A stretch of DNA of 64,000 bases from Bradyrhizobium algeriense (lineage in GTDB: Bacteria; Pseudomonadota; Alphaproteobacteria; Rhizobiales; Xanthobacteraceae): positions 5,518,001-5,582,000 of the forward strand of contig NZ_JAZHRV010000001.1 in NCBI RefSeq assembly GCF_036924595.1, in the 5' to 3' direction. The position numbers and the translations under genes are program-made. The notes below the pieces were generated by a model. The model was not told the origin of the DNA. It worked only from the letters and a program-made list of their open reading frames with translations, and did no database searches. Within the stretch, counting starts at the first letter, position 1, and each line of letters opens with the position of its first letter. Below are positions 50,645 to 61,237 of the stretch, piece after piece.

Positions 50645-50667
50645 TGTGGTCCTCCGTAGGTGTATCG

Positions 50668-50751
50668 CGTCATTGCGAGGAACGAAGCGACGAAGCAATC
50701 CAGCTTTCTTGACGTGGTGAGATGGATGCTTCGCTGCGCTCGCAATGACGG
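50668..50751. repeat. Palindromic intergenic repeat, family B (copy 2), inside the kdp operon
   Basis: It starts CGTCATTGCGAGGAACGAAG and ends TCGCAATGACGG, like the copy at 43726-43808 but less symmetrical in the middle. It lies between kdpB (stop 50758) and kdpC (start 50644) and would form a hairpin in the mRNA. Confidence 0.75.
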
Positions 50752-50757
50752 TTGGGT

Positions 50758-52875
<2,118 letters not shown>

Positions 52876-52899
52876 AGCCGTAGACTCCAAAGGCGCCGC

Positions 52900-54603
52900 T
52901 CAGAACAGGGTGTTGGCATTCATCGCGAGGTGCTCGACGATCGGCCCGAGCGCCAGCGCCGGGAAGAAGGTGAGACCGCCGATGATCAGGATTACGCCGA
53001 CGACAAGGCCGACGAACAGGCCACCGGTGGTCGGCAGCGTACCGGCCGACGGCGGGATCGACTTCTTGGCGGCAAGCGAGCCCGCCAGCGCCATCGCCGG
53101 CACGATCATGAAAAAGCGGCCGACGAACATCGAACTGGCGAGCGTCAGGTTGTAGAAGAAGGTGTTGCCGGTCAGGCCGCCGAACGCCGAGCCGTTATTG
53201 CCGGTCGCGGACGTGAAGGCATACAGCACCTCGGTGAACCCGTGCGGCCCGGAATTGGCCATCGACGCCACCGCCGACGGCAGCACCACGGCGACCGCGG
53301 TCCAGCCGAGATACATCAGCGGCAGCACCAGAATGGCAAGCATCGCCATCTTGACTTCGCGCGCTTCGATCTTCTTGCCGACATATTCCGGCGTGCGGCC
53401 GACCATCAGGCCGGCGACGAAGATCGCCAGCACGACGAACAGCAGCATGCCGTAAAGCCCGGCACCGACGCCGCCGACGATGATCTCGCCGAGCTGCATG
53501 TTGATCAGCGGGATCATCCCGCCGAGCGCGGTGAAGCTGTCATGCATGGCGTTGACCGCGCCGCACGAGGCCGCCGTGGTGATGACCGCAAAGAGCGAGG
53601 AGGCAACGATGCCGAAGCGGACTTCCTTGCCCTCCATGTTGCCGCCGGAGAGGCCAAGCGCGGTGAGCGTCGAGGTGCCGTTGGCTTCGGCCCAATAGGT
53701 GACGGCAACGCCCGCAAGAAACAGCACGCCCATCACGGCGAGGATCGCCCAGCCCTGGCGCTGGTTGCCGACCATGCGGCCGAACACATTAGTCAGCGCC
53801 GCGCCGAGCGAGAAGATCGAGATCATCTGCACGAAGTTCGACAGCGCGGTGGGGTTTTCGAAGGGGTGCGCGGCGTTGGCGTTGAAGAAGCCGCCGCCAT
53901 TGGTGCCGAGCATCTTGATCGCGACCTGCGAGGCGACTGGCCCGACCGCGATGGTCTGCTTGGCGCCTTCCAGCGTCGTGGCTTGGACATAAGCGCCGAG
54001 CGTCTGCGGCATGCCCTGCCAGACCAGGAACAGCGCGTAGACGATGCAGATCGGCAGCAGGACATAGAGGGTGCAGCGCGTCACATCGACCCAGAAATTG
54101 CCGATGGTGCGCATCGAGGAGCGGGAGAAGCCGCGGATCAGCGCCACTGCCAGCGCAATGCCGGTCGCCGCCGACAGGAAATTCTGGTGCGTCAGGCCGA
54201 GCATCTGCACCAGATACGACAGCGTGCTCTCGCCCCCGTAGTTCTGCCAGTTGGTATTGGTGATGAAGGAGATCGCCGTGTTGAAGGACAGGTCCGGGGC
54301 GACGGCAGATTGATCCGCCGGATTGAACGGCAACAGCGCCTGCAGCCGCATCAGCCCATAAATGATGACGAAGCCGCCGACATGAAACAGCAGCATGGCG
54401 ACCGTATAAGTCAGCCAATGCTGTTCGCGTTTTTCGTCGACGCCGCCGATCCAGTACAGCCCGCGCTCGACCGGGCGCAGCGCCGGGGACAGAAAGGTGG
54501 ACTCGCCGTTGAAGACGCGGGTCATGTACCAGCCGAGCGGTTTGACCAGCGCAACCACGATGGCGCAGTACAAAAGAATTTGGATCCAGCCGATGACAGT
54601 CAT
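52900..54603 (-). CDS. kdpA: Potassium-transporting ATPase subunit A
   Basis: A 567-residue SKT-superfamily protein with about ten spans. Selectivity-loop regions include [47 protein letters not shown] and [10 protein letters not shown], matching the four pore loops. It binds and passes K+ inward. It is preceded by a broken small frame (54617-54713) and kdpF. Length agrees with E. coli KdpA. Confidence 0.96.
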   Translation of the reverse strand: MTVIGWIQILLYCAIVVALVKPLGWYMTRVFNGESTFLSPALRPVERGLYWIGGVDEKREQHWLTYTVAMLLFHVGGFVIIYGLMRLQALLPFNPADQSAVAPDLSFNTAISFITNTNWQNYGGESTLSYLVQMLGLTHQNFLSAATGIALAVALIRGFSRSSMRTIGNFWVDVTRCTLYVLLPICIVYALFLVWQGMPQTLGAYVQATTLEGAKQTIAVGPVASQVAIKMLGTNGGGFFNANAAHPFENPTALSNFVQMISIFSLGAALTNVFGRMVGNQRQGWAILAVMGVLFLAGVAVTYWAEANGTSTLTALGLSGGNMEGKEVRFGIVASSLFAVITTAASCGAVNAMHDSFTALGGMIPLINMQLGEIIVGGVGAGLYGMLLFVVLAIFVAGLMVGRTPEYVGKKIEAREVKMAMLAILVLPLMYLGWTAVAVVLPSAVASMANSGPHGFTEVLYAFTSATGNNGSAFGGLTGNTFFYNLTLASSMFVGRFFMIVPAMALAGSLAAKKSIPPSAGTLPTTGGLFVGLVVGVILIIGGLTFFPALALGPIVEHLAMNANTLF

Positions 54604-54616
54604 TTTCGGGATTCCT

Positions 54617-54713
54617 TCAGGATCTCTTTGCAGGCAGCAGCAGGTGAATGAGCGCGATCAGCAGCGCCGAGGTAACGGCAAATGCCAGAACGACCTCGAC
54701 CCAGCGTGATCAT
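54617..54713 (-). pseudogene. Frameshifted small membrane peptide between kdpF and kdpA
   Basis: From ATG 54713 the first codons read MITL. Removal of one G from the GGG run at about 54699-54701 then gives a 31-residue peptide with one hydrophobic span ([20 protein letters not shown]) ending in a basic LPAKRS and TGA 54617-54619, 13 bp before kdpA. As it stands the frame is broken. It may be a decayed second KdpF-like gene. This is read directly from sequence; homologs are untested. Confidence 0.4.
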
Positions 54714-54720
54714 GACGCGC

Positions 54721-54810
54721 TCAGAATCGTTCCGGCCGCAGTAGTGCGTAGGTCAGGTAAAATAGCAGGCCGAGCGAGACGAGGCCGGCAAGCGAGTAAT
54801 CGAAGGTCAT
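54721..54810 (-). CDS. kdpF: Potassium-transporting ATPase subunit F
   Basis: A 29-residue peptide starting MTFDYSLAGLVSLGLLFYLT and ending with the typical LLRPERF. One membrane span. GAGGAG lies about 6 bp before ATG 54810. KdpF binds like a lipid between KdpA and KdpB and stabilises the complex. Its place ahead of kdpA is standard. Confidence 0.9.
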   Translation of the reverse strand: MTFDYSLAGLVSLGLLFYLTYALLRPERF

Positions 54811-54823
54811 AGCGCTCTCCTCT

Positions 54824-54907
54824 CTACAACCGCTCGCAGGCATAGGCGTAACCAACGCTTGCCACGAAGAAGCCGAGGGCGAGCGCCAGCATGACAATGT
54901 CCAGCAT
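54824..54907 (-). CDS. 27-residue membrane microprotein ahead of kdpF
   Basis: It starts at ATG 54907 (MLDIVMLALALGFFVASVGY) and stops at TAG 54824-54826. AGGAG lies about 6-7 bp upstream. One hydrophobic span is followed by a short polar end with a single Cys (YACERL). The gap to kdpF is 13 bp, so it belongs to the kdp operon. I believe similar peptides precede kdp genes in other bacteria, but its function is not known to me. It may be another small Kdp subunit. Confidence 0.65.
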   Translation of the reverse strand: MLDIVMLALALGFFVASVGYAYACERL

Positions 54908-55279
54908 GGGAAGCTCCTATGCGACGTGACCCGCGAGCCGAATGGACGGTTTCGCGTTTGCCTGGCTGAGGTGCCACCAGCCGCATAGGTTTTCGAGACG
55001 GGAGCAATGGCAACGTTATAGGAATCTCATAAAGGTTCCTCGGTCGTCCCTGCGAACGCAGGGCCCCATAGCCACCGCAGTCAATTTTGCGAAAGTTCTC
55101 AACGGCTCTGTGCCCTATCGAGAGAGCAACCCGGTATGGGTCCCTGCGTTCGCAGGGACGACCGGCCTCCTATGAAATCCCTATATCTCCGCGCCTTGCC
55201 TCCTCTCGTTTTCAAATGACGATCTCGCCACCTTGGAAGCGCGGTTGCACTGACAGCCGCGCCAAAACGAGATGACGCC
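54908..55279. other. Intergenic region between divergent kdp and the 155-residue hypothetical gene
   Basis: About 370 bp. It must contain the kdp promoter. Near 55014-55033 the minus strand reads TTTATGAGATTCCTATAA, which is a loose match to a direct TTTATA-type KdpE site; I give it low weight. The middle is occupied by a long hairpin repeat (55042-55163). No gene is supported. Confidence 0.4.
55042..55163. repeat. Inverted repeat with long arms, family C
   Basis: The left arm is 55042-55070 and the right arm 55135-55163. The outer 22 bp (GGTCGTCCCTGCGAACGCAG plus GG) are perfect complements; the next seven have one mismatch. The loop is 64 bp. Arms with CGTCCCTGCGAACGCAGGG are familiar in Bradyrhizobium intergenic DNA and look like small transposon-like (MITE-type) units. 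Confidence 0.75.
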
Positions 55280-55747
55280 ATGTCACTTCTTTCAGATCTT
55301 GAAACTCGCACTGAGCTCAGCGACAAGCTTCGCAATACCTATGTCGTCACGGCCGATTTCCTGTCAGATCTCATCAAGAAGACCTGCCGCCGCTTTCCGT
55401 CCAGCAGTCAAAGCAGGAAGACAGTCCGCATCGAACGCCTGATCCAGTCGCAGGCATGGACCGACGCCACGCTCGCGCTGATCGATCTGGAGCTACCGCA
55501 ATGGCGGATCCGCCGCCTCGCCTACGACGACGATGAATGGTATTGCGCACTGTCGCGGCAGCGCGAACTGCCGGACTGGCTCGATCAGTCGGTCGAAGCC
55601 CGCCACGCCGATCTGGCGCTGGCGATCTTGAGCGCGTTTGTCGAAGCGCAACGCATCAGTTCAACGTCGCGCCGGACCAGTGTTCCGGCCGTGCCGCAGC
55701 ACGAAAATCCCATTTTTGAACCGGTTTGCAGCGACAATTTCGCGTGA
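55280..55747 (+). CDS. Hypothetical protein, unrecognised
   Basis: A 155-residue cytoplasmic protein beginning MSLLSDLETRTELSDKLRN. No signal peptide or span. It contains a basic patch (KKTCRRFP), then a Trp-rich acidic segment (LELPQWRIRRLAYDDDEWYCAL), an alpha-helical part (ADLALAILSAFVEAQR) and a loose polar C-terminus. The Arg/Trp/Asp pattern and GC3 are those of a real gene. I believe rhizobial relatives exist but know no function. It is followed 63 bp later by the frame that runs into corA. Confidence 0.65.
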   Translation: MSLLSDLETRTELSDKLRNTYVVTADFLSDLIKKTCRRFPSSSQSRKTVRIERLIQSQAWTDATLALIDLELPQWRIRRLAYDDDEWYCALSRQRELPDWLDQSVEARHADLALAILSAFVEAQRISSTSRRTSVPAVPQHENPIFEPVCSDNFA

Positions 55748-55810
55748 GCTGGCGGATTCATGCGCCCCGCCCGCTCCGCAACCTTGCGGTCGAGGTGAAG
55801 GACTACAAAC

Positions 55811-56134
55811 GTGAAACTTGTCGAACCTCCCTCGTGCAGCACTGCACCAGTCATCGTATTCATTGGCCGAAACCGGCGCGGCCAATGGGTCGCCCTACAG
55901 CAAAATGGGCTTTACGGTGGCCTGTTCGTCAATCGAACCCAGGCCGTCAAGTACGCGCTGTTCGAGAACGGGCATCATCCCGAGGCCATCATCGAATTGT
56001 CGCGCGAGATTGAGCTCGAGCGGCCCTATCCCGATCGACTGGCTGGCTGGACATTCCATTTGACGCCGCTTGCTCGGGTGCTAGCTTCATTGAAAGAAAA
56101 GAGGGCCATAACACAGCGATCGATGGAGGAAGCC
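55811..56134 (+). CDS. Small conserved-type frame running without a stop into corA
   Basis: From ATG 55811 the frame encodes a compact domain (VFIGRNRRGQWVALQQNGLY, then FVNRTQAVKYALFENGHHPEAII) of a type found as separate proteins of about 80-90 residues in rhizobia, as I recall. It has no stop before the corA start at 56135, which is in the same frame. Codons after about 56050 become AT-rich at third positions (CTT, CTA, TCA, ATA), like intergenic DNA. So either the stop has been lost, or a fused protein of 447 residues is made as well as CorA. Confidence 0.45.
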
Positions 56135-57154
56135 ATGAACCTAGCATCGTCTCCCTCCCCCGTGACAGAAGCGGTACCTTCAGAAAGCGGCGTGGTCGCG
56201 GCCGGCGTCTATGTGGAAGGCCGGCGTGTCGCCAACATCGCCATCGATGAAGCCTCGAGCTGGCGCAGCAAGCCCGACCACGTGGTCTGGATCGGACTCC
56301 ATGAACCCGATATCGCCGTACTGCGCCGAGTGCAGCGGCAGTTCGAGCTGCATGACCTTGCGATCGAGGATGCCGACCACGCGCATCAGCGACCGAAGAT
56401 CGAGCAATATGGCGACGCGCTGTTCATCGTGGCGCGCACCGCGCAGCTCGACGGCGACAGCATCGCATTCGGCGAGACGCATCTGTTCGTCGGCGAAGGA
56501 TATATCGTGTCGGTCCGGCACGGTGCCTCGACGTCCTACAAGCCGGTGCGCGAACGATGCGAAAGCTGCCCTCGGGCGCTGGCCCGGGGTGAGGACTACA
56601 TTCTCTACGCCATCCTCGATTTCATCGTCGACAACTACTCCCCCGTGCTCGAAACCATTCAAGAGGAAGTCGAGGCGATGGAGGCGCAAGTGCTCGCAAG
56701 CGCCATGACGCAGGCGCAGATCGAGCGCCTCTATTTGCTCCGGCGCGACCTGCTGCGGCTGCGCAATGCGGTTGGGCCCCTGGTGGAAGTCTGCCGCCGG
56801 CTCGAGCACGACAATCTGCCGATGGTGCGATCCACGATGCAGCCGTTGTTTCGCGACGTCACGGACCACGTCCGGACGGTGCAGGAGCAGATCGATTCGC
56901 TTCGCGAGGTGCTGGCGTTTGCCTTTGAGGCAAGCCTTCTGGTCGGCCAGGCACAGGAGACCGCGGTGTCCAAGAAACTGGCGTCATGGCTCGCCATCAT
57001 CGCAGTCCCGACGGCGATCGCCGGCATCTACGGCATGAACTTCAAGCATATGCCGGAGCTGGAGTGGCAGTATGGCTATTTTGGAGTAATCAGCACGATC
57101 CTGCTCGTATGCACAGGCTTGTTCTGGCGGTTCCGGCGCGTCGGCTGGCTGTAA
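56135..57154 (+). CDS. corA: Magnesium/cobalt transporter CorA
   Basis: A 339-residue 2-TM-GxN transporter. A long cytoplasmic domain is followed by two C-terminal spans with the signature YGMNFKHMPEL between them and a basic end (RFRRVGWL). GGAGG lies 5 bp before ATG 56135, and the protein starts with a variable leader, so this start is favoured even though the frame is open upstream to 55811. It admits Mg2+ or Co2+ as a pentamer. It is also near the kdp system, but transcribed in the opposite direction. Confidence 0.93.
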   Translation: MNLASSPSPVTEAVPSESGVVAAGVYVEGRRVANIAIDEASSWRSKPDHVVWIGLHEPDIAVLRRVQRQFELHDLAIEDADHAHQRPKIEQYGDALFIVARTAQLDGDSIAFGETHLFVGEGYIVSVRHGASTSYKPVRERCESCPRALARGEDYILYAILDFIVDNYSPVLETIQEEVEAMEAQVLASAMTQAQIERLYLLRRDLLRLRNAVGPLVEVCRRLEHDNLPMVRSTMQPLFRDVTDHVRTVQEQIDSLREVLAFAFEASLLVGQAQETAVSKKLASWLAIIAVPTAIAGIYGMNFKHMPELEWQYGYFGVISTILLVCTGLFWRFRRVGWL

Positions 57155-57182
57155 GCTTGTAAGCTGACCCACCAGAGGCCGC

Positions 57183-57222
57183 ATTTTCTTGTTGCAAACC
57201 GGTACCCACCCTGCCCGAGACG
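57183..57222. repeat. Degenerate family D repeat upstream of the LysM gene
   Basis: The stretch ATTTTCTTGTTGCAAACCGG followed by TACCCACC aligns with the repeat at 39292-39335, with several substitutions. It fills most of the gap between corA and the next gene. Confidence 0.3.
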
Positions 57223-57268
57223 ATATAGAGTATCGGCGAGCCAACGATCCGGCAGACGGGTGAATATC

Positions 57269-58414
57269 ATGACTGCCATATCGGCGAGCCGAACGATCAT
57301 CCCCATCCTGGCGTTTGTCGCCTGTGGCGTGGTGCTCGCCTTCGCCATTCAACACGTCCGCGCCCCCCCGGCTGACAGCCTGGCGGCAACGACAGCGCCG
57401 ATGATCTCAAAGCCTGCATCGGACGCGCGAGAGCAAAGTCCCGCCCCGCTCGCAACGGCGAAAGCGGAAGCCAACGCCATCGTGGACGCGCTGGCCGGAT
57501 CACCGCCAGAGAACAGCGACGGCGTGCCGACGTTCGACATTGCCCGCATCGAGCCGACAGGCGAGGCCGTCATCGCCGGCCGGGCGGCGCCAGGCGCAGC
57601 GGTGGAGCTGCTGCGTAACGGCGAGGTGCACGATCGCGCGGTCGCGGATCAATCCGGACAATTCGTCATCGTCCCGCCCCGGCTTCCGTCAGGCACCTAT
57701 GACCTGACGCTGCGCTCCAGGCAGCCGGACGGCAAGCAGACCACGTCCAAACAGAATGTGACGGTGGCGCTTGAGCCGAAAGCGACTGACCGGCCGGTCG
57801 TGGCGCTGATCACGCCGAACAAACCCACGGTCATGTTGTCGCAACCAGCGGCGCCAAAACCGGCGGCCGGCGCAGTGGTTGTGGAAACGGTCGAGATCGA
57901 GCCGGGCGGCAAGTTCCATGTCAGCGGCCAGGCGCGTCCCGGCGTAGCGCTGAGGCTTTACCTCAACGATAGTTTTATTACGTCGGTAACGGCCGGCACG
58001 GATGGACGTTTTGCAGTCACCATCAATGAGGGGGTCGCAGCGGGCAGCTACCGTGTCAGGCTGGACGAGGCGTCGAGCTCCGGCACGGTGCGTGCACGCG
58101 CCGAGGTGCCGTTCAGCGTTCCCGACACAACCGCGTCCGTGACGGCGCAGGCCAAGCGCGCGGACATAGCAGCTCCGCGGCTGGCCGCCGCAGGGACTAC
58201 CGTTTTGCCGGACAGCGGCTCGCCGCCGTCCACCGTGGTGGTGCCGAAGATTGCAACCACTACCGTCTCACGCGGAGATAGCCTCTGGCGTCTCAGCCAG
58301 GTCTCGTACGGCGCGGGCACGCGCTATGCCGTCATTTACAAGGCGAACCGGGAACAGATCCGCAATCCCAACCTGATTTATCCCGGGCAGGTGTTTGTCG
58401 TTCCGGCGAAGTGA
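57269..58414 (+). CDS. LysM-domain protein with Ig-like repeats
   Basis: A protein of about 381 residues. An N-terminal anchor or signal (IIPILAFVACGVVLAFAIQ) is followed by a Pro/Ala-rich linker and two Ig-like modules (FDIARIEPTGEAVIAGRAAPG and VETVEIEPGGKFHVSGQARPG). The C-terminus is one LysM domain (VSRGDSLWRLSQVSYGAG to YPGQVFVVPAK). It probably binds peptidoglycan in the periplasm. ATG 57269 is used; GTG 57260 is in frame. It is the usual rhizobial BON-less LysM type. Confidence 0.82.
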   Translation: MTAISASRTIIPILAFVACGVVLAFAIQHVRAPPADSLAATTAPMISKPASDAREQSPAPLATAKAEANAIVDALAGSPPENSDGVPTFDIARIEPTGEAVIAGRAAPGAAVELLRNGEVHDRAVADQSGQFVIVPPRLPSGTYDLTLRSRQPDGKQTTSKQNVTVALEPKATDRPVVALITPNKPTVMLSQPAAPKPAAGAVVVETVEIEPGGKFHVSGQARPGVALRLYLNDSFITSVTAGTDGRFAVTINEGVAAGSYRVRLDEASSSGTVRARAEVPFSVPDTTASVTAQAKRADIAAPRLAAAGTTVLPDSGSPPSTVVVPKIATTTVSRGDSLWRLSQVSYGAGTRYAVIYKANREQIRNPNLIYPGQVFVVPAK

Positions 58415-58471
58415 AGCGCCACCATCTTCGCGATGACGCGGTCTTAATCGCTGTTATCGATTGCCTCTCGC

Positions 58472-61237
58472 CTATTCCGCCGCCGACTGCAATTCCACCT
58501 TTTCGGCGCGCACGGCGCAGAACTTGAATTCGGGGATCTTGCCGAACGGATCGAGCGCCGGGTTGGTCAACAGGTTGGCCGCCGCCTCCGCGTAGCAGAA
58601 CGGCATGAACACCATGTTCTCCGGCACGTCGCGGTCGGAGCGCACCTTGACCTCGACGGCGCCGCGGCGGGTCTCCAGCTTAATGAAATCGCCGGGCCAG
58701 ACGCTTAAGCGCCGCATGTCCTTTGGCGACATGAACGCCACCGCCTCCGGCTCGATCTGGTCGAGCACGCTGGCGCGGCGGGTCATCGAACCGGTATGCC
58801 AGTGTTCGAGCACGCGCCCCGTGGACAGCACCATCGGATATTCGGTGTCGGGCACCTCGTCGGGTGCGACCACCTTCGCCGGAACGATCTTGCCGCGGCC
58901 GCTTTCGGTCGGGAAGCCCGTGGTGAAGATGATCTCGTTGCCGGGCTTATTGGGATCGTCGACAGGATAGGTCACCGCGCCCTCGCGCACCAGCCTGTCC
59001 CAGGTGATGTTCTTCAATGACGGCATCACTTCCGTCATCTCGGTGAAGACATCGGCCGGACCGTCATAGTTCCACGGCAGGCCCATCCGCTTGCCGATTT
59101 CCTGGATAATCCAGAGATCCTGCCGCGCATCGCCGGGCGGCCGGATCACCTCGCGCGCGAGCTGCACGCGGCGGTCGGTGTTGGTGAAGGTGCCGGACTT
59201 CTCGGCAAATGCGGATGCCGGCAGGATCACGTCGGCATGGAACGCGGTTTCGGTGACGAAGAGATCCTGCACGACCAGATGGTCGAGCATCGCCAATGCT
59301 CCGCGCGCGTGCTGCAGATCGGGATCCGACATCGCGGGGTTTTCGCCCTCGATATACATGCCAGTGATTTCGCCGGCGTGGATCGCGTTCATGATCTCGA
59401 CCACCGTCAAGCCGCGCACGGGATCGAGGTCCTGATGCCAGAGCTTCTCAAAGGGCTCGCGCAGATCAGTGCGGCCGACCGGCTGGTAGTCCGGCAGGAA
59501 CATCGGGATCAGGCCGGCGTCGGACGCGCCCTGCACGTTGTTCTGGCCGCGCAGCGGATGCAGCCCGGTGCCGGGACGACCGACCTGACCTGTGGTCAGC
59601 GCCAGCGCGATCAGGCAGCGCGCATTATCAGTGCCGTGGATGTGCTGGCTGATGCCCATGCCCCAGAAGATGATCGAGGACTGCGAGCGGGCATAGACCC
59701 GCGCCACTTCCTTCAGCGTCTCGGCCGGAATGCCGCAGATCGCTTCCATCTTCTCCGGCGGGAAGTCCTTGATGCGCTCGGCGAGTTCGTCAAAACCTTC
59801 GGTGTAGCCCGCGATGTACTGCTGGTCGGTCAGCCCTTCGGTGATAATGGTGTGGAGCATCGCGTTCAGCATCGCGACGTCGCTGCCGGGCTTGAAGGCG
59901 AGATGTTTCCAGGCGTGGCGCGACAGCGACTGCCGCCGCGGATCCATCACGATCAGCTTGGCGCCGCGCTTGGCAGCGTTCTTGATGTAGGTCGCCGCAA
60001 CCGGGTGGTTCACGGTTGGATTGGCGCCGATCACGATGATGACTTCGGCGTCCATCGCAGCCGAAAACGGCGCCGACACCGCGCCCGAGTTCAGCCCTTC
60101 CATCAGCGCCGCCACCGATGAAGCGTGGCACAGCCGCGTGCAGTGGTCGACGTTGTTGGAGCCGAAGCCGGTGCGCACCAGTTTTTGGAACAGGTACGCT
60201 TCCTCGTTCGAGCCTTTGGCCGAACCGAAGCCGGCCAGCGCCTTGACGCCCTTCTCATCGCGGATTTTCACGAGCCCCTTGGCCGCGATATCAAGCGCCT
60301 CTTCCCACGAGGCTTCGCGGAAATGCGTGAACGGATTGGCCGGATCGACCTGGTCGTTGGCATCCTTCTTCGCATTCGGCAGCCGCACCAGCGGTTTTGT
60401 CAGGCGATGCGGGTGATGGATGTAGTCGAAGCCGAAGCGGCCCTTGACGCAGAGGCGGTTGTGGTTGGCCGGGCCGTCGCGGCCTTCGGCATAGATGACC
60501 TTCTCGTCCTTGACCTGATAGGTGACCTGACAGCCGACGCCGCAGAACGGGCATAGCGAATCCACCTTCTTGTCCGCGTAGGTCACGCGGGTCTGGTTCT
60601 CGTCCAGCATCACCGAGGGCATCAAGGCGCCGGTGGGGCACGCCTGCACGCATTCGCCGCAGGCAACGCAGGTCGATTCACCCATCGGATCGTCGAAGTC
60701 GAACACGATCTTGGCTTCGTGACTGCGATAGGCCATGCCGATAACGTCGTTGACCTGAACCTCGCGGCAGGCACGCACGCAGAGGCCGCACTGGATGCAG
60801 GCATCGAGATTGACGCTCATCGCAGGGTGGCTGGTATCGCCCGCCCAGCGCTCGGCGGCCGGAAAACGGCTCTCGGTGACCTCGACCTTTTCGGCCCAGT
60901 GCCAGAATTTCGAATCGGGATCGTGCGAGGTTTCGCGCGCCGGCTGGTCAGCGACCAGCAATTCCATCACCATCTTCTGCGCCGCGACCGCGCGCGCGCT
61001 TTCGGTCTTCACCTTCATGCCGACGCTCGGCGTGCGCTTGCAGGACGCGGCCAGCACGCGCTCGCCCTCGATCTCCACCATGCAGGCGCGGCAATTGCCG
61101 TCAGGCCGGTAGTCCGGCTCCGGCGAATAGCAGAGATGCGGGATTTCCTTCTGGTGGCGTTTTGCCACTTGCCAGATGGTTTCGCCCGCGTTGGCCTCGA
61201 CCTGTCGGCCGTCGAGTTCGAACTTGATCCTGGTCAT
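58472..61237 (-). CDS. fdsA: NAD-dependent formate dehydrogenase alpha subunit
   Basis: A 921-residue molybdenum (or tungsten) enzyme. The N-terminus is a [2Fe-2S] domain (CYSPEPDYRPDGNCRACMVEI). Two ferredoxin clusters follow (CIQCGLCVRACREV, CVACGECVQACPTG), then the FdhF-type [4Fe-4S] motif CPFCGVGCQ. The catalytic Cys lies in CTRLCHASSVAAL; no selenocysteine is needed. The C-terminus is a molybdopterin-binding domain (MVLSTGRVLEHWHTGSMT). It oxidises formate to CO2. It overlaps fdsB by 4 bp. No fdsC/fdhD or fdsD follows, unlike the classical fdsGBACD operon. Confidence 0.94.
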   Translation of the reverse strand: MTRIKFELDGRQVEANAGETIWQVAKRHQKEIPHLCYSPEPDYRPDGNCRACMVEIEGERVLAASCKRTPSVGMKVKTESARAVAAQKMVMELLVADQPARETSHDPDSKFWHWAEKVEVTESRFPAAERWAGDTSHPAMSVNLDACIQCGLCVRACREVQVNDVIGMAYRSHEAKIVFDFDDPMGESTCVACGECVQACPTGALMPSVMLDENQTRVTYADKKVDSLCPFCGVGCQVTYQVKDEKVIYAEGRDGPANHNRLCVKGRFGFDYIHHPHRLTKPLVRLPNAKKDANDQVDPANPFTHFREASWEEALDIAAKGLVKIRDEKGVKALAGFGSAKGSNEEAYLFQKLVRTGFGSNNVDHCTRLCHASSVAALMEGLNSGAVSAPFSAAMDAEVIIVIGANPTVNHPVAATYIKNAAKRGAKLIVMDPRRQSLSRHAWKHLAFKPGSDVAMLNAMLHTIITEGLTDQQYIAGYTEGFDELAERIKDFPPEKMEAICGIPAETLKEVARVYARSQSSIIFWGMGISQHIHGTDNARCLIALALTTGQVGRPGTGLHPLRGQNNVQGASDAGLIPMFLPDYQPVGRTDLREPFEKLWHQDLDPVRGLTVVEIMNAIHAGEITGMYIEGENPAMSDPDLQHARGALAMLDHLVVQDLFVTETAFHADVILPASAFAEKSGTFTNTDRRVQLAREVIRPPGDARQDLWIIQEIGKRMGLPWNYDGPADVFTEMTEVMPSLKNITWDRLVREGAVTYPVDDPNKPGNEIIFTTGFPTESGRGKIVPAKVVAPDEVPDTEYPMVLSTGRVLEHWHTGSMTRRASVLDQIEPEAVAFMSPKDMRRLSVWPGDFIKLETRRGAVEVKVRSDRDVPENMVFMPFCYAEAAANLLTNPALDPFGKIPEFKFCAVRAEKVELQSAAE

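Noticed and set aside
55014..55033. KdpE binding site upstream of kdp
   Set aside because: Only loosely like the E. coli TTTATA repeats; not enough to annotate as a site.
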